This document shows positions 53,014-62,816 of a stretch of DNA of 64,000 nt, one piece after another. Positions within the stretch are counted from its first letter, which is position 1, and each line of letters opens with the position of its first letter. Position numbers and translations under genes: made by a program. This DNA comes from an uncultured Verrucomicrobia subdivision 3 bacterium. Lineage in GTDB: Bacteria > Verrucomicrobiota > Verrucomicrobiia > Limisphaerales > UBA11358. The notes beneath the pieces were generated by a model. It had not been told where the DNA came from. It ran no database searches and was given only the letters and a program-made list of their open reading frames with translations. The stretch spans positions 1-64,000 of the forward strand of contig CAIQKM010000065.1 of NCBI GenBank assembly GCA_903872345.1, written 5' to 3'.

Positions 53014-53688
53014 ATGATAAAAAAACATCTGGCATTAATCGTTGCGGCCGGCTTTGCCACCGCTCTTTCAGTTCAGGCAACCCCCGTCCTTTCCACCCTT
53101 AACTTTGACGACGTCAACTCCCCCGGCTATTACGGCATATCCAGTGGTGCGGATGTTGTTTATGACGGGATGGTGTGGAATTCCGGGGGCAATGGCGATG
53201 TCGGCATCATTGATCCAAATTACTATTACAGCGGCTCCTCCTACACGCCTTTGTCCGCATTTGCCGGGCAGGCGGGTTACGGCTATGCCAACGGTTTGGT
53301 TTCCGGTCCCAACGTGATGGACCTCGGCGGCACCTCCTCGATGAAAGCCCAAGGGGGTTATACTTTCGACCTTTACTCCGGCTATTTTACGGCTGCATGG
53401 AATGATAACACCTCGGTCACTTTCGTCGGGTATCTGAACAATGCCCAAATTTATTCGGATACCATTATCCTCAACACCGAGTCGCCTACGCTGGTGAATC
53501 TCAATTTCGTCGGGGTTGATAAAGTCTCCTTTTTGAACGGTGCCAACGATCCGTTCATTGCGGCGGACGATCTGGTGTTTAACCTGAACGGCGCTCCGGG
53601 CGCTCCCGCCTCCACTCCCGAACCCGGCACCCTCGCTCTGGCCGGTCTGGGCATCGCCGGCTTGGTCGCCGCGCGCCGTCGCAAGTAA
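53014..53688 (+). CDS. PEP-CTERM sorting domain protein
   Basis: The 224-residue secreted protein has a signal peptide (MIKKHLALIVAAGFATALSV, cleaved near QAT). A beta-rich body with NFDDVNSPGYYGISSG at the start follows. It ends with a PEP-CTERM tail: STPEPGTLALAGLGIAGLVA followed by ARRRK. The tail is recognised by an exosortase (EpsH) and cut near the PEP motif, and PEP-CTERM proteins are usually exported with an exopolysaccharide. The body has no named domain that I can see; its 'Y-G-Y-A-N-G' pattern is common in PEP-CTERM families. No exosortase gene lies in this window. A strong terminator follows. Confidence 0.9.
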   Translation: MIKKHLALIVAAGFATALSVQATPVLSTLNFDDVNSPGYYGISSGADVVYDGMVWNSGGNGDVGIIDPNYYYSGSSYTPLSAFAGQAGYGYANGLVSGPNVMDLGGTSSMKAQGGYTFDLYSGYFTAAWNDNTSVTFVGYLNNAQIYSDTIILNTESPTLVNLNFVGVDKVSFLNGANDPFIAADDLVFNLNGAPGAPASTPEPGTLALAGLGIAGLVAARRRK

Positions 53689-53707
53689 TTAAACCCAACC
53701 CTCATTT

Positions 53708-53742
53708 AAACCCCCGCTACTTCCTGTGGCGGGGGTTTTTTC
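53708..53742 (+). terminator. rho-independent terminator after PEP-CTERM gene
   Basis: The stem CCCCCGC (53711-53717) pairs with GCGGGGG (53729-53735) around an 11-base loop and is followed directly by TTTTTT. It lies 20 bp after the stop codon. Confidence 0.85.
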
Positions 53743-53907
53743 CTTCCCAGCCGCCGCCAAGCCTTGATGAAAATGCGCGCGCTTTACATTGTTACGATGA
53801 ATGCAGGTTGAGCCGTGGAGGAAAGGGGTTTTTATGCGCGGCCCTGGTGGGCGCGAGTTTTCCATTGTCAGTGCGCGGCAAAAAAATAAACTATCCCCCT
53901 CGAATAC

Positions 53908-55014
53908 ATGAAAACATTCAATATTGCAGCTTTGGCGGGTGACGGCATTGGTCCGGAAGTGATGGCCGAGGCCATCAAGGTTTTGCGCGCCACCGAAAAG
54001 AAATTTGGCTTCAAACTGGCCATCACCGAGGCACCCGTCGGCTGGGCCGGCATTGATGCCGCCGGCAAGGCCCTCCCGGATGCCACCCTCGCCCTCTGCA
54101 AACAGTCGGATGCGATTTTGTTCGGCTCCGTCGGCCTGCCCGACCGCGATCCGACCATTCCGAAGGAGGAACGTCCCGAACGCGCCGCCCTGCTCCGCAT
54201 CCGCAAGGAATTCGGCCTGTTCGCCAACCTCCGTCCGGTGACCCTGCCGAAGGCGCTCGCCCATGCTTGCCCGCTCGCCAAGGAACGCCAGGGCAACGGC
54301 ATTGATATTCTCGTGGTGCGCGAGCTCACCGGCGGCATGTATTTCGGCCAGCCCAAGAAGACAGAAACGCTGGCCGACGGCCAGCAGCGCACGATTGATA
54401 CGATGGTTTACACCACGTCCGAGATCGAACGCATCGCGCGCGTGGCGTTCAAGTCCGCCCAGTTACGCCGCAAAAAATTGACCAGCATCGACAAGGCGAA
54501 CGTGCTGGAGAACGGCATTCTCTGGCGCGAAACCGTCACCCGCATTGCCAGGGAATTTCCGGACGTGGCGCTGGATCACATGTTCGTGGACAACGGCGCC
54601 ATGCAGCTCATGCTCAAGCCCACGCAATTCGACGTGATGCTGTGCGAAAACATGTTTGGCGACATTCTGAGCGACGAAGCCGCCGCACTGGGCGGTTCGC
54701 TGGGCATGCTCCCGAGCGCCAGCCTGGGCGCAACGACCGGCGGCACGACGTTTGGTTTCTATGAGCCCGCCGGCGGCACCGCCCCGGACATCGCCGGCAA
54801 GAACCTGGCGAATCCGATTGCGCAGATCCTGTCCTCGGCGCTGATGCTGCGGCACAGTTTTGGCCTGAACGACGCGGCCGCGGCAATTGAAGCAGCGGTG
54901 GCCAAGGCCATCGACGCCGGCAACCGCACCGGCGACATCTTCAGCCCCGTCGAAGCCGGAGCGAAACGCGTGGGCACCCGCGAAATGGGCGATGCCATTG
55001 CGGCGGGTATTTGA
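53908..55014 (+). CDS. leuB: 3-isopropylmalate dehydrogenase
   Basis: LeuB oxidises and decarboxylates 3-isopropylmalate in leucine synthesis. The 368-residue protein shows [20 protein letters not shown] at the N-terminus and [20 protein letters not shown]. The substrate-binding arginines lie in [17 protein letters not shown] and in [12 protein letters not shown]. The metal-binding [20 protein letters not shown] block and the NAD-binding [19 protein letters not shown] block follow. The gene stands apart from other leucine genes. A terminator separates it from the PEP-CTERM gene upstream. Confidence 0.96.
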   Translation: MKTFNIAALAGDGIGPEVMAEAIKVLRATEKKFGFKLAITEAPVGWAGIDAAGKALPDATLALCKQSDAILFGSVGLPDRDPTIPKEERPERAALLRIRKEFGLFANLRPVTLPKALAHACPLAKERQGNGIDILVVRELTGGMYFGQPKKTETLADGQQRTIDTMVYTTSEIERIARVAFKSAQLRRKKLTSIDKANVLENGILWRETVTRIAREFPDVALDHMFVDNGAMQLMLKPTQFDVMLCENMFGDILSDEAAALGGSLGMLPSASLGATTGGTTFGFYEPAGGTAPDIAGKNLANPIAQILSSALMLRHSFGLNDAAAAIEAAVAKAIDAGNRTGDIFSPVEAGAKRVGTREMGDAIAAGI

Positions 55015-55141
55015 GCGCGCGTGGGTGAGCTGGTAAACGGGAAGTGGTAAACCGGAAAGTGGCCGGCTGATTCGGGTGCCTCTTGCCACTGCCCCTCAAA
55101 TCCAGAGCCGTGATCTCGTCAAGACCGTTCGCTGGCCGGGT

Positions 55142-55192
55142 TCTCTCCCTCTCCGCCATTGGTAAATGGGGGAGAGGGTCGGGGTGAGGTGG
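55142..55192. repeat. CTCTCCCTCTCC...GGGGGAGAGGG inverted repeat
   Basis: CTCTCCCTCTCC and GGGGGAGAGGGTCGGGGTGA form an imperfect hairpin around GCCATTGGTAAAT, resembling the element after clpX at 39729-39768. It lies in the 271-bp spacer between convergent leuB and the pseudopilin gene, where no gene is apparent. Confidence 0.45.
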
Positions 55193-55285
55193 TGCTCATC
55201 TATTTAACTCGGGGCAGTTCCTCAAGACGCGCCCGGCTGATTCCCGTCGGCAACTTGATTTGCCGGCGGGAATCACCGCATCCAC

Positions 55286-56266
55286 TCAATTGTCCCGGCG
55301 ATAGGGGGCGTCCCAAATCACATCGGGGAGCAGCGGCTCCTTTTCCCCGCCGGTCGATGGATTGTCCTGCAGGTAGGACGTCTTGAAGTAGCCGGCATGG
55401 CCATCCATGAAACTGAGGATCGTGCCTTTGTCATGGCGGGAGGCCACGCTGTTTTGGCGATCCGCCGGATTGACGGAGTTATATTCCGGGTGCAGGTTCA
55501 CGACTTCGGAAACCGGATCAAAAACCTGGTCAAACATGAACACGGTGGCGCTGGTTTTGGCGAACGAACTGATTTTCGGCATGCGCGGATAATGATAGGT
55601 ATTATCTTCATCCTCACCCACCGTGCCCATGGAGCGTTTCAAGTCGCAGTTCATGACATAGCTGAAGAAGCCGGCCCCGCCGGGAATCCCGGTGGGCGAA
55701 TTATCCGCCGGAGCGAGGAAGGCTCCATTGGGTCCCTGGCCGTTAACGGTGCTGAGATCCATGTGCGCGCTGGGGCACTCCCACATCGGCCCGATTCCAT
55801 TGCCGGGAAACGGCAAATATTCGGTGCTCTTGGCCGCCGTGGTGCCGCGCCCGCCGCTCAGTTTATTCACGTAATAGGCCAGGGGCTTTTCCGCAACCAG
55901 CGGCGGCAGGACCGTAAACCAGGCGTACGGGTCGTCCGGGCGGCCGCTCACCGTGCCATCCGGTTGATTCGCCGGGCCGCACCACGTGGGCCCGCCTTGG
56001 ACGCCTTCGGCGGCGGTTTTGGAAAAGCCGTCCCGCGGGAACGTCTCCTCACTGTCCGAGGCGTAAATTTGACCCGCCAGCCCCCATTGCCGGTTGTTGG
56101 AGGTGCATTGCGCCCGCCGGGCCTTTTCCTTGGCCTTCGCCAGCGCCGGCAGCAGCAGGGCCGCCAAAATCGCGATGATCGCAATGACGACCAGCAGTTC
56201 GATAAGGGTGAACGCACCCGGCTTGCGGCCGGATGCGTTCACGTTTGCAATTGGGCTTTTACTCAT
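55286..56266 (-). CDS. pseudopilin-like protein with DGH C-terminal motif (pair 1)
   Basis: The 326-residue protein has a prepilin leader (ending NASGRKPGA) and the helix [18 protein letters not shown]. It has a basic [14 protein letters not shown] stretch, a long globular domain with the WECPSAHMD cysteine region, and a C-terminal [20 protein letters not shown] segment (H-X9-DG motif). The tail [15 protein letters not shown] closes the protein. The middle [20 protein letters not shown] and [12 protein letters not shown] segment and the tail are almost the same in the paralogue at 59103-59990. It is the second gene of a two-gene unit, 22 bp after the 824-residue exoprotein. Prepilin peptidase cleavage and assembly in a secretion pseudopilus are inferred. 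Confidence 0.88.
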   Translation of the reverse strand: MSKSPIANVNASGRKPGAFTLIELLVVIAIIAILAALLLPALAKAKEKARRAQCTSNNRQWGLAGQIYASDSEETFPRDGFSKTAAEGVQGGPTWCGPANQPDGTVSGRPDDPYAWFTVLPPLVAEKPLAYYVNKLSGGRGTTAAKSTEYLPFPGNGIGPMWECPSAHMDLSTVNGQGPNGAFLAPADNSPTGIPGGAGFFSYVMNCDLKRSMGTVGEDEDNTYHYPRMPKISSFAKTSATVFMFDQVFDPVSEVVNLHPEYNSVNPADRQNSVASRHDKGTILSFMDGHAGYFKTSYLQDNPSTGGEKEPLLPDVIWDAPYRRDN

Positions 56267-56288
56267 TTTTCCAATGAATTGCCGGGGC

Positions 56289-58763
56289 TTACGGAGTGGT
56301 CACCCGGAAGTACTTGGCGGGAGCGTTCGAGCTCGTGGCTTGGCTGAAGGCCCCGTTGGTGGGGTAGTAGGTCAGGCCATACGCCTCATTCTTCCAGGGG
56401 CCATTCAGCAGGTTGGTGGCGCTGTAAACGCTGTAGGTTTGGCCGACCACGGGCGTCCAGCTCACGGTCGCATTCTTATTCGCCGCCGCCACCGAGACCG
56501 CGAACGCCGGCGGGGTGTTGGTCACATAATCCGCGTAGCGCGACGGAATCACCTCCACATAGGAAGGCGTGCCGCCGTAAGGCTGCAGCACGCCGGTCAA
56601 CTGGGCGCAATAGGTGGGAATGGGCATGTAGTCAAAAGGATTCAACGACTGGGGCGTGCCGTCCGCGTTCTTGTAATCATAGGTGGGTTGGAACACCTCC
56701 ATGGTGTGACTGTTGGTCACCGCGTCATATGGCGCGCCGACGGTCATGTACAGGACGCAGTAACTGTTGCTGGTGAAAATACCGCCGACACCCGAATTGG
56801 CCCCGCCGGTGCCGAAAGCGCCGCCGGAGGAACTGCCGTACAGGTAAACATTCGTGAAGGTGACCAGCGATTCGGCAAAGTGCAGGGCGTTGCTGCCCAC
56901 CCCGTTGGTGCTGAAATCGGCGAACAGGGAATTCCCCAGGAAGGGACTCAAGGTGAACGGCAGCGCTTCATTGGTCACAATCGCGCTCTGCGCCGTGGGC
57001 GCCATTTCCAGTTCGCCGTGATACACTTCCAACGGGCCGCTGGCGGTCACATAGCTGCCAATGCCCGGCGCGTTGGTGTTGCCTTTGCCGGCCAGAAACA
57101 CTTCCACGCCATAGCCGTTGCTGTTCTGCAGGAAGAACGTGGTGTAGGAGCTGCCGTAACCCCGGTAGGCACTGGCATAGCCGCTCACCGTCACGTTGTT
57201 CGTGTTGAGGTAAACCGTTCCGCCCGGGTTGGCGGCCACCTGGCTGGCGCTGTCGTTCAAGTAAGCATGGAGTTGATCAATCGTGGCCGCCAAAGGCGCG
57301 ATTTCATGGATCGCATTCGTGGGACCGTACGCGATGGAACCACCGTTCACCGAATTCGCGGCGACCACATAGTAAAACCCGTTAACACTATAATCCGACA
57401 GGGTCACATTGATGGACGAACTGTTCTGGCCGGACAGCGCCACATAGGGAGTCGCCCCGTTCGTGTAGTAAACAATGGTGTTGCCGATCAGGTTGCTGGT
57501 GGCCGTGACGTTGGTGGTGATCACGCCGGAGGTTTTGTTGGTGGTGTAAGTCGTCTTGGTGCCAAACGAATAGACCGGCACGTTGGTGACGGCAATCGGC
57601 TGAAAATACCATTGATAGGTAATCGGGCCGGTGCCGGAAGCGTTGTTCGCAAAGCTGACCGTGTTGAACAGGTTGGCGACCACGTTCGTGGCCGTCACAC
57701 TCGCGTCGAAGAACACCGGCGTGGCGGTGGTATTGACCGTCTCCCAGGCCGTGTCGCTCGTGGCGCTGCTGGAATTGGCATCGGTCGCCACCACATAATA
57801 GCCATCCGAAGCGGTCAGGCTGTTGACCACCAGAATGTTGCTCGTGGAACCGGTGTAATTCCCGCCATCCGTCAGCTTGCCATAAGTCGTGGAGAACCAT
57901 TGGTAGCTCAGGTCCGAACCGCCCGCCACCGCATAGAAGGTCGCGCTGTTGCCGGCATAATTGGTGCCGGACAACGGCTGCAGGCCAAACACCGGCGGAT
58001 TCGGCTGGGTGTACACATCCGCGAAGGTGGTGCCCACGATCACATTGCTGATCCCCGCGCTGATATAAGGGCTGAACGTGAGCGCGTTGTTTTCAATGTT
58101 CGCCCGGGCCGGATTGATGGCGACGTCGGTGCCATACACAAAACCGTAACCTTCCGGGTACCCCTCCATCAGGTTGCTGTAATCGGCATCGGAAGGGTTG
58201 ATCAGCAGGTTTGCCCCCTCGGTGACCGAACCGACCGCCGTGTCATAGGCGATCACCACATTGTAGGTCACATTCGTGCAAAGATCCTCGGGGAACGTCA
58301 CCGGCTGCTGCAGGTTCGAGAATGATACGGAAAAGTTGGCGATGCTCAAACGGAAGGTGCCGGGAATGACGGCCCCGTTTGTGCTGATGAACAGATTGCA
58401 GCAGGTGTTTTTGTTGGTGCCGACAAACTGGGCAAAATAGCCGCCGTTATAATTGTTGAAGCCGGGCAACTGGCTGACGTTGATGATGAAGCTCGCATAC
58501 ACAATCGTCCCGTTGGCCGGATTGTAATAACCGTTGGTCGGGGCGGCGATGGTGTCCTTGTTCGTCGCCGTCATATAAATGACGTTGTTGCTGACGAGCA
58601 CGTCGTTGGCCGGCGTGGCCGGGGAATAGACATACCACTGACCCTGGCCCGCGATCGGGCCGTTGGTGTAGGGGTAGTTGGAGGAATCGCGCAAGAGCAC
58701 CGTCGCTTGCGAGGGTAAAGCCGTCATGGCAACGGCGCAGAGGGCAAGGAATAGTTTTTTCAT
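56289..58763 (-). CDS. large secreted protein with Ig-like and OB-like segments (pair 1)
   Basis: From the ATG at 58763 the protein has 824 residues; the frame opens 20 codons earlier without a signal peptide. It begins [20 protein letters not shown] (signal peptide). Residues 30-240 form a concanavalin/lectin-like part (IMFRDSSNYP-type opening, here [20 protein letters not shown]). Ig-like repeats follow ([31 protein letters not shown]). An OB-fold-like stretch lies near 500-660 ([20 protein letters not shown]). The end is a short module, [20 protein letters not shown]...YFRVTTP. It has no PEP-CTERM or barrel. It is co-transcribed with the pseudopilin 22 bp downstream. The function is not known; surface binding of a polymer is plausible. 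Confidence 0.75.
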   Translation of the reverse strand: MKKLFLALCAVAMTALPSQATVLLRDSSNYPYTNGPIAGQGQWYVYSPATPANDVLVSNNVIYMTATNKDTIAAPTNGYYNPANGTIVYASFIINVSQLPGFNNYNGGYFAQFVGTNKNTCCNLFISTNGAVIPGTFRLSIANFSVSFSNLQQPVTFPEDLCTNVTYNVVIAYDTAVGSVTEGANLLINPSDADYSNLMEGYPEGYGFVYGTDVAINPARANIENNALTFSPYISAGISNVIVGTTFADVYTQPNPPVFGLQPLSGTNYAGNSATFYAVAGGSDLSYQWFSTTYGKLTDGGNYTGSTSNILVVNSLTASDGYYVVATDANSSSATSDTAWETVNTTATPVFFDASVTATNVVANLFNTVSFANNASGTGPITYQWYFQPIAVTNVPVYSFGTKTTYTTNKTSGVITTNVTATSNLIGNTIVYYTNGATPYVALSGQNSSSINVTLSDYSVNGFYYVVAANSVNGGSIAYGPTNAIHEIAPLAATIDQLHAYLNDSASQVAANPGGTVYLNTNNVTVSGYASAYRGYGSSYTTFFLQNSNGYGVEVFLAGKGNTNAPGIGSYVTASGPLEVYHGELEMAPTAQSAIVTNEALPFTLSPFLGNSLFADFSTNGVGSNALHFAESLVTFTNVYLYGSSSGGAFGTGGANSGVGGIFTSNSYCVLYMTVGAPYDAVTNSHTMEVFQPTYDYKNADGTPQSLNPFDYMPIPTYCAQLTGVLQPYGGTPSYVEVIPSRYADYVTNTPPAFAVSVAAANKNATVSWTPVVGQTYSVYSATNLLNGPWKNEAYGLTYYPTNGAFSQATSSNAPAKYFRVTTP

Positions 58764-58847
58764 GGTTCGGGATCTTTTAAATACAACCTTTTTAAAGTTA
58801 ACCCGGACACTTAGCACCAGCATTGCAACGAACAGATGGCAACCGCA

Positions 58848-58862
58848 TGAAAATTGTGCAAA
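58848..58862 (-). promoter_or_regulatory. candidate shared upstream element, copy 2
   Basis: On the minus strand the site reads TTTGCACAATTTTCA, 85-99 bases before the exoprotein start codon. It matches copy 1 (30123-30140) at 14 of 15 aligned bases. The rest of 58863-59040 shows no gene. Confidence 0.3.
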
Positions 58863-59040
58863 CAGTTATTAACCGCCGGAAAGCTGTCCTGAAATTGCCG
58901 GCGCCGGTTTCCGCGATGGGATCAATTCACCGCATCAATCACTGCCAGCGATGCTGAAGTTATTGCCTGGTGGAAGACACGCCCGTTTGCCGGTGGATCA
59001 AGGCGGGGATGTGATGTATTCGACTGCCATCTAAAAAACG

Positions 59041-59070
59041 AAAAAAGCGCGGGATGTTGCCATCCCGCGC
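59041..59070 (-). terminator. rho-independent terminator of pair 2
   Basis: On the minus strand GCGCGGGAT pairs with ATCCCGCGC around GGCAAC and is followed by TTTTTT. It lies 33 bp after the stop codon of the pair-2 pseudopilin gene. Confidence 0.85.
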
Positions 59071-59102
59071 CGTTGAATTGTAAAGATGAAATAGCCTGTC
59101 GA

Positions 59103-59990
59103 TTATTGACGGTAAGGCGGATCCCAGATCACATCCGGCAGTAGTGGCTCACCTTCTCCGCCGCTGGAAGGATTATTCTGAATATAGCTGGTTTTGAAAA
59201 AACCGGCGTGCCCGTCAAAGAAATTGATCTGGCCGCCTTTACTATGACGGGAGGCAAAACTTTTCTGCCGGTTGGCCGGGTTATACGAATTGTACGATGG
59301 TGATGCATTCACCACTTCTGAAATGGGATCAAAAACACAATCAAACATGAAGACCGTGGCAGTTGGATGACTAAAAGATGTCACTTTAGGCATGTTGGGA
59401 TACACCGTAGTACCCGTACCGGCTGCGTCACCCGGTCTTCTTTTCAAATCAATGTTCATATCGTAGCTGAAAAAACCATTGGCTCCGCTGCCGGAAAGAA
59501 CATTTTGAACGGTCGCGGGGGTCATGTAGGCGGCCGGACATTCCCAAACTTTACCTTTGTCCCCCGGAAAGGGAATGATGGTCATGTTTATCAGCGGGTT
59601 GCCCGTTACCGTGGCGAAGTAATCTTTGAGGTTTTTCTCGGAGAGATATGAAGGAATAGTATTAAACCAAGCATGCATGTCCGCATAAGCACCATCAGAA
59701 CCGGGATACTGTCCTTGATGATCCATGCCATCAGTAGGAATGCCATCGGCGAAATCCCCGACATACATCTGAATGCCCAGCGCCCATTGCCGCTGGCTGG
59801 AGAGACAGCTTGCTTGCAGGGCTTTTTGTTTGGCCTTGCCCAGCGCCGGCAAGAGCATGGCGGCCAGAATGGCGATGATGGCGATAACCACCAGCAATTC
59901 GATCAGGGTGAAGGCAGATGCCGGAAGGTTTTGCCGAACCGAGCTCACGGTGATGTGTCGCGGTTGTGGCTGGCAGTTTGTTTCGGACAT
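59103..59990 (-). CDS. pseudopilin-like protein with DGH C-terminal motif (pair 2)
   Basis: From [18 protein letters not shown] at 59990 the protein has 295 residues; the frame is open further up to 60275 but those residues overlap the exoprotein gene and look random. It has a leader ending NLPASA, the helix [18 protein letters not shown], and [15 protein letters not shown]-type basic stretch (here [13 protein letters not shown]). The [10 protein letters not shown] region and [20 protein letters not shown] (H-X9-DG motif) follow. The tail [13 protein letters not shown] closes the protein. It is clearly paralogous to the pair-1 pseudopilin along its whole length. It lies 116 bp after its exoprotein gene with a strong hairpin between, and a terminator follows. 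Confidence 0.88.
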   Translation of the reverse strand: MSETNCQPQPRHITVSSVRQNLPASAFTLIELLVVIAIIAILAAMLLPALGKAKQKALQASCLSSQRQWALGIQMYVGDFADGIPTDGMDHQGQYPGSDGAYADMHAWFNTIPSYLSEKNLKDYFATVTGNPLINMTIIPFPGDKGKVWECPAAYMTPATVQNVLSGSGANGFFSYDMNIDLKRRPGDAAGTGTTVYPNMPKVTSFSHPTATVFMFDCVFDPISEVVNASPSYNSYNPANRQKSFASRHSKGGQINFFDGHAGFFKTSYIQNNPSSGGEGEPLLPDVIWDPPYRQ

Positions 59991-60060
59991 AAATTCTCGC
60001 TTATTCAGGAACAAGTTTGGCGGGTCAAATGGCAGTGTAAAGTGAATGTTATTAACCAAA

Positions 60061-60089
60061 GCACCCCGGCGTGACCCACGCCGGGGTGC
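60061..60089. terminator. perfect 13-bp hairpin between exoprotein and pseudopilin genes
   Basis: Arms 60061-60073 and 60077-60089 (GCACCCCGGCGTG type) are perfect complements with a 3-base loop. In the minus direction the stem is followed by TTTGG, a weak T-run. It lies 17 bp after the exoprotein stop codon and may partly stop transcription or protect the upstream mRNA end, lowering pseudopilin relative to exoprotein. Confidence 0.6.
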
Positions 60090-60106
60090 CCTGGAAACGA
60101 ATCGGC

Positions 60107-62320
60107 TTACGGGCTTGTGATTTTGTAGAAGCTCGCCGGCAAACCGGTGTTGACGCTGTCCGTATAGGAGCCGGCGGCACCCGGGAACGTCAGGCCGGCG
60201 GTGATCGGAGTATAGGGTCCCATCACGTTGGTGGACCACAGCACGCTGTAGCCGTAGACGGGGACAGAGTTCCAACTGAGCGTGGGCGCGCCGCCGGAGT
60301 ACGTGACGGTCGCTTTCGGGGCCGGCGGGAGCATGCTGTAGTAGTTAAACGGATCCAGCTCAAATCCGGCACCACGGTTGGTCGCCGTGGCGGTGGCGTA
60401 ATAGCCCATGATGCCCGTCAGCGTCGCCGCAAAGGGCGGAATCGGCTGGCCAATGATGTTGATGTCAGCCGCGTTCAAGAAGTAAGCGAACTTGTCGCCA
60501 TTCAAGTTGGTCAGGGTATAGGTGCCACTGACAAAATTGCTGCCCAAGGAGAAGCCGGGGAAGTAAACATTGGTAAAGGTAACCAAGCTGCCCACATACT
60601 TGTGGACGAGATTGGAAACACTGCCATAGCTGGTTCCGTTGGTGAAGGTTAAGGGCAGCACATAAGGTGCCGGCAGGTTGTTGGTATGGCCGGTGACCGT
60701 CACGCTGGTGGAAGCATCGGCCGAATTCAGGTTAAACTCCATCAGGCTGTTGAACTGGCTGAGGGGACCGGTGATGGTCACAATGTCGCCCTGCTGCGGC
60801 TGGCTGGCGGCGTAACCGGCATCAAAGACACAAATGGAGCCGGAACCGTCGGAAACATAAAACTCGGCATTCGGGGTGCCGGTGAACAAGCTGCCCTTAA
60901 CCGAGCCATCTGAGTTGGTGGCCGGCAACGTGAGGACCACGGCATTAGTGACGGTAAAATAGCTGGTGGTGTTGGTCGGGAGGAAGAAGGTGGAATCCAC
61001 CATCGCATGCAAGGCATCAATAGTCACGATCTGGGGAATGAGCAGCGTGTTGGTGATGGTGACTGTATTGGTGCTGCCATAAGCGTTGGAAATGAAGCAG
61101 GCATATTTTCCGACCGTATCGGATTGCTGGTTCAGAATCACGAGTGACGCGGCATTGGTGGTGGTCAAGTCCACGTCGGAAGAGGTGATCGGTCCACCGT
61201 TATACGACCAGGAGAAAGTAAACGGCGGGGTACCGTTATAGCCGACCGTGATGGCGAAGCTCTTGGACAGATAGTTGGAAACACTGACGGGCTGGGCGGT
61301 GATTCCCGGAGGTCCGTTCTGGACCGCAATGACGGCATTGGCGCTGGTGATGGTGGCATTATTCACCGTGTTGCTGACAATGACCGCGTAAGTACCGGCA
61401 TCCGTAAGGGCCGCCGGGTTGATGGTGAAAATATTGCTATTACCGTTCGGGTTGGCAATCGGGCTGCCATTCTTTTCCCAGATATACGCGAGACTGCCCA
61501 AGCCTTGACCGGTGGCATTAACCACCAAGGTCAGGGGATTGCCGACAAACACTGTGCCGCCCAAGGGTTGCGTGGCAATGCCGGGGTTGACAGAATTATA
61601 GGCCCACACGTTGGTGGCCGCCTGATCATAGGTGGTTGCAATCACCAAATTGCTGATGGTGCCGAACCAATTGCCCATGCCGGATGCTTGGCGGGATGAA
61701 AACGCGGCTGCATTCACCGGCGTAGTAATATCGCTGCTCTCAACAAATGTATCAGAAGAGTTGACCGGGTTCACCCAAAGGGTCACGGAATAATCAGTAA
61801 TCGGATCCCATTTGAGAACCACCTGATAGTCTTGGTTGGTCGCCAAATCCACGGGATAGATTTTATTTGCCGTGTTAGCCGAACCGGCAACGCCCAAGCG
61901 CCAGGTGTTGGGCTGGGTCAGGTTGGTTCCGACCAAGGCATAAAGTTTACCTTCAAAGTTTCCGTTGGTGCCGTAGAAGTGCGCAAAATAACCACCGGCC
62001 GCACTGGGCAAATTGGTGCAATTCACCACAAAGCTGGCATAGAGCACCGTGGGAGCGTTGGTGTAGGCGGAGGTGAAGGGACGGCGAATGTCATCCTGGC
62101 GATTCACCAAGGATCCACCAGTGGCTCCATTTTCCAGCCGGTGGCCCTTTACTATTGCATCACTGGGGTTTGCGGTACCGCTATATTTAATCCAGACTCC
62201 GCCGGAGTTATTGGTGATGACACCATCGGCGTAGTTGAATTGTTCCTGCCAGATCAGATCCGCGCGCACGGCGACGGCGGACAGGACCAACAGCATTATC
62301 AGTGGTATTAGTTTTTTCAT
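60107..62320 (-). CDS. large secreted protein with Ig-like and OB-like segments (pair 2)
   Basis: The 737-residue protein begins with a signal peptide ([20 protein letters not shown]). An [20 protein letters not shown] lectin-like opening follows. The Ig-like part includes [40 protein letters not shown] and [14 protein letters not shown]. An OB-like part includes [20 protein letters not shown] and [20 protein letters not shown]. The end is a short '[18 protein letters not shown]...SFYKITSP' module. The part order matches the 824-residue protein of pair 1, so the two are paralogues. It is followed by its pseudopilin. Secretion beyond the inner membrane is certain in outline; surface display is inferred. 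Confidence 0.75.
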   Translation of the reverse strand: MKKLIPLIMLLVLSAVAVRADLIWQEQFNYADGVITNNSGGVWIKYSGTANPSDAIVKGHRLENGATGGSLVNRQDDIRRPFTSAYTNAPTVLYASFVVNCTNLPSAAGGYFAHFYGTNGNFEGKLYALVGTNLTQPNTWRLGVAGSANTANKIYPVDLATNQDYQVVLKWDPITDYSVTLWVNPVNSSDTFVESSDITTPVNAAAFSSRQASGMGNWFGTISNLVIATTYDQAATNVWAYNSVNPGIATQPLGGTVFVGNPLTLVVNATGQGLGSLAYIWEKNGSPIANPNGNSNIFTINPAALTDAGTYAVIVSNTVNNATITSANAVIAVQNGPPGITAQPVSVSNYLSKSFAITVGYNGTPPFTFSWSYNGGPITSSDVDLTTTNAASLVILNQQSDTVGKYACFISNAYGSTNTVTITNTLLIPQIVTIDALHAMVDSTFFLPTNTTSYFTVTNAVVLTLPATNSDGSVKGSLFTGTPNAEFYVSDGSGSICVFDAGYAASQPQQGDIVTITGPLSQFNSLMEFNLNSADASTSVTVTGHTNNLPAPYVLPLTFTNGTSYGSVSNLVHKYVGSLVTFTNVYFPGFSLGSNFVSGTYTLTNLNGDKFAYFLNAADINIIGQPIPPFAATLTGIMGYYATATATNRGAGFELDPFNYYSMLPPAPKATVTYSGGAPTLSWNSVPVYGYSVLWSTNVMGPYTPITAGLTFPGAAGSYTDSVNTGLPASFYKITSP

Positions 62321-62430
62321 GAGGTGTGTTTGCTTTTGTATTTTCGGTTAAATACAGTTAATTTTGATGCGTTTTTTAATAATCGAATCTTAAATATTAT
62401 CAGGCAGTCTTAAATTGTAACGTTAAGTTT

Positions 62431-62454
62431 GTGTGACAATCTGATGGCAAAATT
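62431..62454 (-). promoter_or_regulatory. candidate shared upstream element, copy 3
   Basis: On the minus strand the site carries TTTTGCCATCAGATTGTCAC, 111-134 bases before the exoprotein start, resembling copies 1 and 2 with a few extra bases in the middle. The rest of the spacer 62321-62816 is AT-rich and shows no gene. Confidence 0.25.
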
Positions 62455-62816
62455 AAAATTTGGCTGGTGATATTTTGGCAAATCGCGCGCCAAGAAACGT
62501 GAGGGTGGCTCCGCCCTGCCGACCGGTTTCCCGGAGCAGATTTGCGAAACCACAAAATAGAAACACCTCTCGCATGCTTGATTGCTTTGACTAGCTGGTT
62601 TGGCGAACGGAATTCCCTTGTATTAACAATTCCGAGTCAATGTCAGGTTGTCCCATAAAAGCGGAATTCTGGCAAGCGTTTTCCGCGAAAAATGAGGGAA
62701 AGTTATTGATGGGTTATTAACATTCCCGATGAGAGTCGGACCGCCGGGTAATATTTTCTTTGCCGCCAGCCCTTGAAACCGATTATTGTCCGCGCAACGA
62801 AAGGTCTGATTATCAC

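Noticed and set aside
56094-58325. Plus-strand 743-codon frame opposite exoprotein 1
   Set aside because: Antisense to a signal-peptide protein with clear domain pattern; the translation is Arg/His/Gly-rich and has no domain.
58848-62454. Sigma-54 promoters before the exoprotein genes
   Set aside because: I looked for GG and GC doublets 10 bases apart, as in the -24/-12 consensus, and found none with correct spacing.
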